Of a stretch of DNA of 43,897 nt, positions 41,548 through 43,897 are shown one piece after another. The translations under genes were made by a program, and so were the position numbers. The number at the start of each line of letters is the position of its first letter. Within the stretch, counting starts at the first letter, position 1. The notes beneath the pieces were generated by a model. The model searched no databases and was not told where the DNA came from. It saw only the letters and a program-made list of their open reading frames with translations. Location of the stretch: NCBI GenBank assembly GCA_937969505.1, contig CALBWA010000033.1:1-43897 (forward strand). The letters are read 5' to 3'. Source of the stretch: an uncultured Erythrobacter sp. (GTDB lineage Bacteria; Pseudomonadota; Alphaproteobacteria; Sphingomonadales; Sphingomonadaceae).

Positions 41548-43897
41548 TTATTCGGCAGCGTCACCAGCAGGCGCTTCACCGCCACCCATCGCCGCCTTCA
41601 TGGCATCTTCGCTCATCACCGGATCAGCAGCGGGTTCAGCTTCAGCCGCATTGGCCGCAGCCAACTTGTCCTGTTGCTTCTTCCACTGAGCTTTCAGTGC
41701 AGCGTCGCGGCTGTTGGCTGTCACGCGCATCCGGTTCATTCCCGCGCCGGTGCCGGCCGGGATGAGACGACCCACGATGACGTTTTCCTTCAGACCGATC
41801 AGTGTGTCCTTCTTCCCTTCAACCGCCGCCTGCGTCAGCACGCGGGTGGTTTCCTGGAACGAAGCGGCAGAGATGAACGAACGAGTTTGCAGCGAAGCCT
41901 TTGTAATGCCGAGCAGGATTGGCGTGCCCTGGGCAGGCTTCTTGCTCTTGGTCAGCTTCGCATTGTACTCAAGCATTTCCTCGTAATCGACCTGCTCACC
42001 CGGCAGCAGCGTGGTATCGCCACCATCGGTGATCTCAACCTTTTGCAGCATCTGGCGAACGATCACCTCGATATGCTTGTCGTTGATCTTCACGCCCTGC
42101 AGTCGGTAAACTTCCTGGATCTCGTTGACGAGATATTCAGCCAGCGCTTCGACACCCATGACTTCGAGGATGTCATGCGGGTTTGGCGAACCGGAGATGA
42201 GCGTATCGCCCTTCTTCACAAAGTCGCCTTCCTGCACGTCGATCACCTTGGTCTTGGGGATCAGATATTCGACTGCATCACCTTCCTCGGGAACGATCGC
42301 AATCTTACGCTTGGCCTTATATTCGCGAACGAATTCGATCTTACCCGAAATCTTGGCGATGACCGAAACGTCCTTCGGCATACGCGCCTCGAACAGTTCA
42401 GCAACCCGTGGCAGACCACCGGTACTATCGCGTGTTTTCGCAGCTTCGCGTGAAGCACGGGCAAGAATGTCACCGGCCTCTACCGTTTGACCGTCTTCAA
42501 CCGACAAGGTTGTGCCCGGCGCCAGCATATAACGCTGAGCTTCGGTTTCACCATCATCGGTCTGGCCCTCGCCCAGAAGAGTCATACGCGGACGCAGATC
42601 TTCCTTCTTCTTGCGGCCGGTTGCCCGGTTTTCGGTCACGACGCGCTGGGCGATGCCGGTGGCCTCGTCCGAACGTTCTTCCATCGTGGTGCCTTCAACA
42701 AGGTCCTGATACCGCACAACACCCGATTGCTCGGTGATGATTGGCAAGGTGAAGGGATCCCATTCCGCCAGACGATCGCCTTCTTTGACCTTGGCGCCGT
42801 GCTTGAACATCAACACGGTACCATAAGGCACCTTGTGCATTTCACGTTCACGGCCCTCGGCATCGATCACGGCAATCTCGCCATTACGAGCGAGCGACAG
42901 GATGCGACCCTTCTTGTCCATGATGGTCGGCATGTCACGAAGTTCGATCGTACCGTCCGAAATGGCTTCCAGATGCGATGTTTCATTCAGCTGCGCGGCA
43001 CCACCAATGTGGAAGGTACGCATGGTCAGCTGGGTGCCCGGCTCACCGATCGACTGAGCAGCGATAACGCCGACAGCTTCACCGATGTTAACCGGAGTAC
43101 CGCGAGCAAGGTCACGGCCATAGCATGTGCCGCAAACACCCTGTTCGGCTTCACAAACCAGTGGCGAGCGGATCTTGGCAGACTGAACTTCAGCCGCTTC
43201 GATTTCGACCACCATCGGTTCGTCGATCAGTGTGCCAGCAGGTACGATCACTTCGCCTGTCTTGGCATTGACCAGATCCTCGGCCGTGGTCCGGCCCAGA
43301 ATACGCTCGCCAAGTGAGGCAATGACCGAACCACCCTGAACGATGGCGCGCATTTCCAGCGCGTTTTCGGTCTTGCAGTCCTCTGTCACGATCACGCAGT
43401 CCTGCGAAACGTCAACCAGTCGGCGGGTCAGATAACCCGAGTTTGCCGTCTTCAACGCCGTATCCGCCAGACCCTTACGGGCACCGTGGGTGGAGTTGAA
43501 GTACTCAAGAACGGTCAGACCTTCCTTGAAGTTCGAGATGATCGGCGTTTCGATGATCTCGCCCGAAGGCTTGGCCATCAGGCCGCGCATACCGGCAAGC
43601 TGCTTCATCTGCGCTGGCGAACCACGCGCACCCGAGTGGCTCATCATATAGATCGAGTTGATCTGAGCCTCGCGGCCATCCTTGTCCTTTGGACGGGCCT
43701 TAATCTTGTCCATCATGGCGTCCGCAACCTGGTCACCGCAACGGCTCCAGGCATCAATCACCTTGTTGTACTTTTCCTGCTTGGTGATCAGACCGTCCTG
43801 ATATTGCTGTTCATAGTCAGCAACCAGAGCCTTGGTCTCTTCAACCATGCCGATCTTTTCTTCGGGGATGATCATGTCATCCTTACCAAAGGAAATG
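41548..43897 (-). CDS. rpoC: RNA polymerase beta-prime subunit, C-terminal part (5' end beyond the window)
   Basis: The frame is open to the right edge and continues upstream: codons before the Met at 43875 read ISFGKDD, which matches RpoC (…DDMIIPEEK). The visible 782 residues include the bridge-helix/trigger-loop region [48 protein letters not shown], the zinc-binding [16 protein letters not shown] and the end of the large domain. The Asp of the NADFDGD catalytic motif lies outside. The C-terminal tail is acidic, alanine-rich and of typical alphaproteobacterial character. Confidence 0.97.
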   Translation of the reverse strand, partial: ISFGKDDMIIPEEKIGMVEETKALVADYEQQYQDGLITKQEKYNKVIDAWSRCGDQVADAMMDKIKARPKDKDGREAQINSIYMMSHSGARGSPAQMKQLAGMRGLMAKPSGEIIETPIISNFKEGLTVLEYFNSTHGARKGLADTALKTANSGYLTRRLVDVSQDCVIVTEDCKTENALEMRAIVQGGSVIASLGERILGRTTAEDLVNAKTGEVIVPAGTLIDEPMVVEIEAAEVQSAKIRSPLVCEAEQGVCGTCYGRDLARGTPVNIGEAVGVIAAQSIGEPGTQLTMRTFHIGGAAQLNETSHLEAISDGTIELRDMPTIMDKKGRILSLARNGEIAVIDAEGREREMHKVPYGTVLMFKHGAKVKEGDRLAEWDPFTLPIITEQSGVVRYQDLVEGTTMEERSDEATGIAQRVVTENRATGRKKKEDLRPRMTLLGEGQTDDGETEAQRYMLAPGTTLSVEDGQTVEAGDILARASREAAKTRDSTGGLPRVAELFEARMPKDVSVIAKISGKIEFVREYKAKRKIAIVPEEGDAVEYLIPKTKVIDVQEGDFVKKGDTLISGSPNPHDILEVMGVEALAEYLVNEIQEVYRLQGVKINDKHIEVIVRQMLQKVEITDGGDTTLLPGEQVDYEEMLEYNAKLTKSKKPAQGTPILLGITKASLQTRSFISAASFQETTRVLTQAAVEGKKDTLIGLKENVIVGRLIPAGTGAGMNRMRVTANSRDAALKAQWKKQQDKLAAANAAEAEPAADPVMSEDAMKAAMGGGEAPAGDAAE

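Noticed and set aside
1..43897. CRISPR array or prophage
   Set aside because: No regularly spaced repeats and no phage structural or integrase genes were seen.

Overview
The window looks like chromosomal DNA of an alphaproteobacterium, most likely order Sphingomonadales and possibly Erythrobacteraceae. This rests on a GapR-type (DUF2312) protein, a DUF1244 protein, divergent lysC/ubiG, neighbouring ruvC and yebC, a short dissimilatory PilZ-HTH fusion and large TonB-receptor use. The assignment is by recognition of protein families, not by a search.

Left part (about 1-19330) is a catabolic block for phenylacetate. A fragment of an IS6-type transposase sits at the very left edge. Then, on the minus strand, come paaA-paaB-paaC-paaD-paaE (ring-epoxidising monooxygenase) and, upstream of them, paaG-paaZ-paaK plus a small EthD-like gene. 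Divergently, on the plus strand, lie a thiolase, a TetR regulator (PaaR-like), a DUF485 protein with an ActP-like sodium:solute symporter, an aldehyde dehydrogenase, a periplasmic quinohaemoprotein (PQQ + haem c) alcohol dehydrogenase and a TonB-dependent receptor. Together they read as a route alcohol -> aldehyde -> aryl acetate -> CoA ester -> ring epoxide -> ring opening, e.g. from 2-phenylethanol or a similar aryl alcohol. Five near-identical palindromes (ACCGACYGGTCGGT type) lie 54-69 bases upstream of paaA, paaG, the DUF485 gene, the alcohol dehydrogenase and the TonB receptor (95 bases from the thiolase), so one TetR repressor probably controls the whole block. The paaF and paaH steps are not in the window, and the thiolase carries Arg where the nucleophilic Cys of the family is expected.

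The block ends in a 480-base gene-free stretch next to tRNA-Leu(CAG), whose 3' end faces the block. By eye, base composition is lower in G+C left of the tRNA than right of it. Together with the IS remnant this suggests an acquired island.

Right part (about 19815-43897) is core genome: tRNA-Leu, a complex-I-39-kDa-like NAD(P)-binding protein, qmcA/nfeD, a Tat-exported dienelactone hydrolase-like lipoprotein, a VOC protein, purU, a nitronate monooxygenase, a PAS-GGDEF protein with a degenerate GGDEF site, a PilZ-HTH fusion, lysC, ubiG, a glycerophosphodiester phosphodiesterase, an ArsC/YffB-like reductase, ruvC, yebC, a CPBP protease, a YbjQ protein, GapR, DUF1244, pyk, gltX, an unknown secreted protein, a PL7 alginate lyase preceded by a Fur-box-like sequence, and the 3' three-fifths of rpoC with its terminator, running off the right edge.
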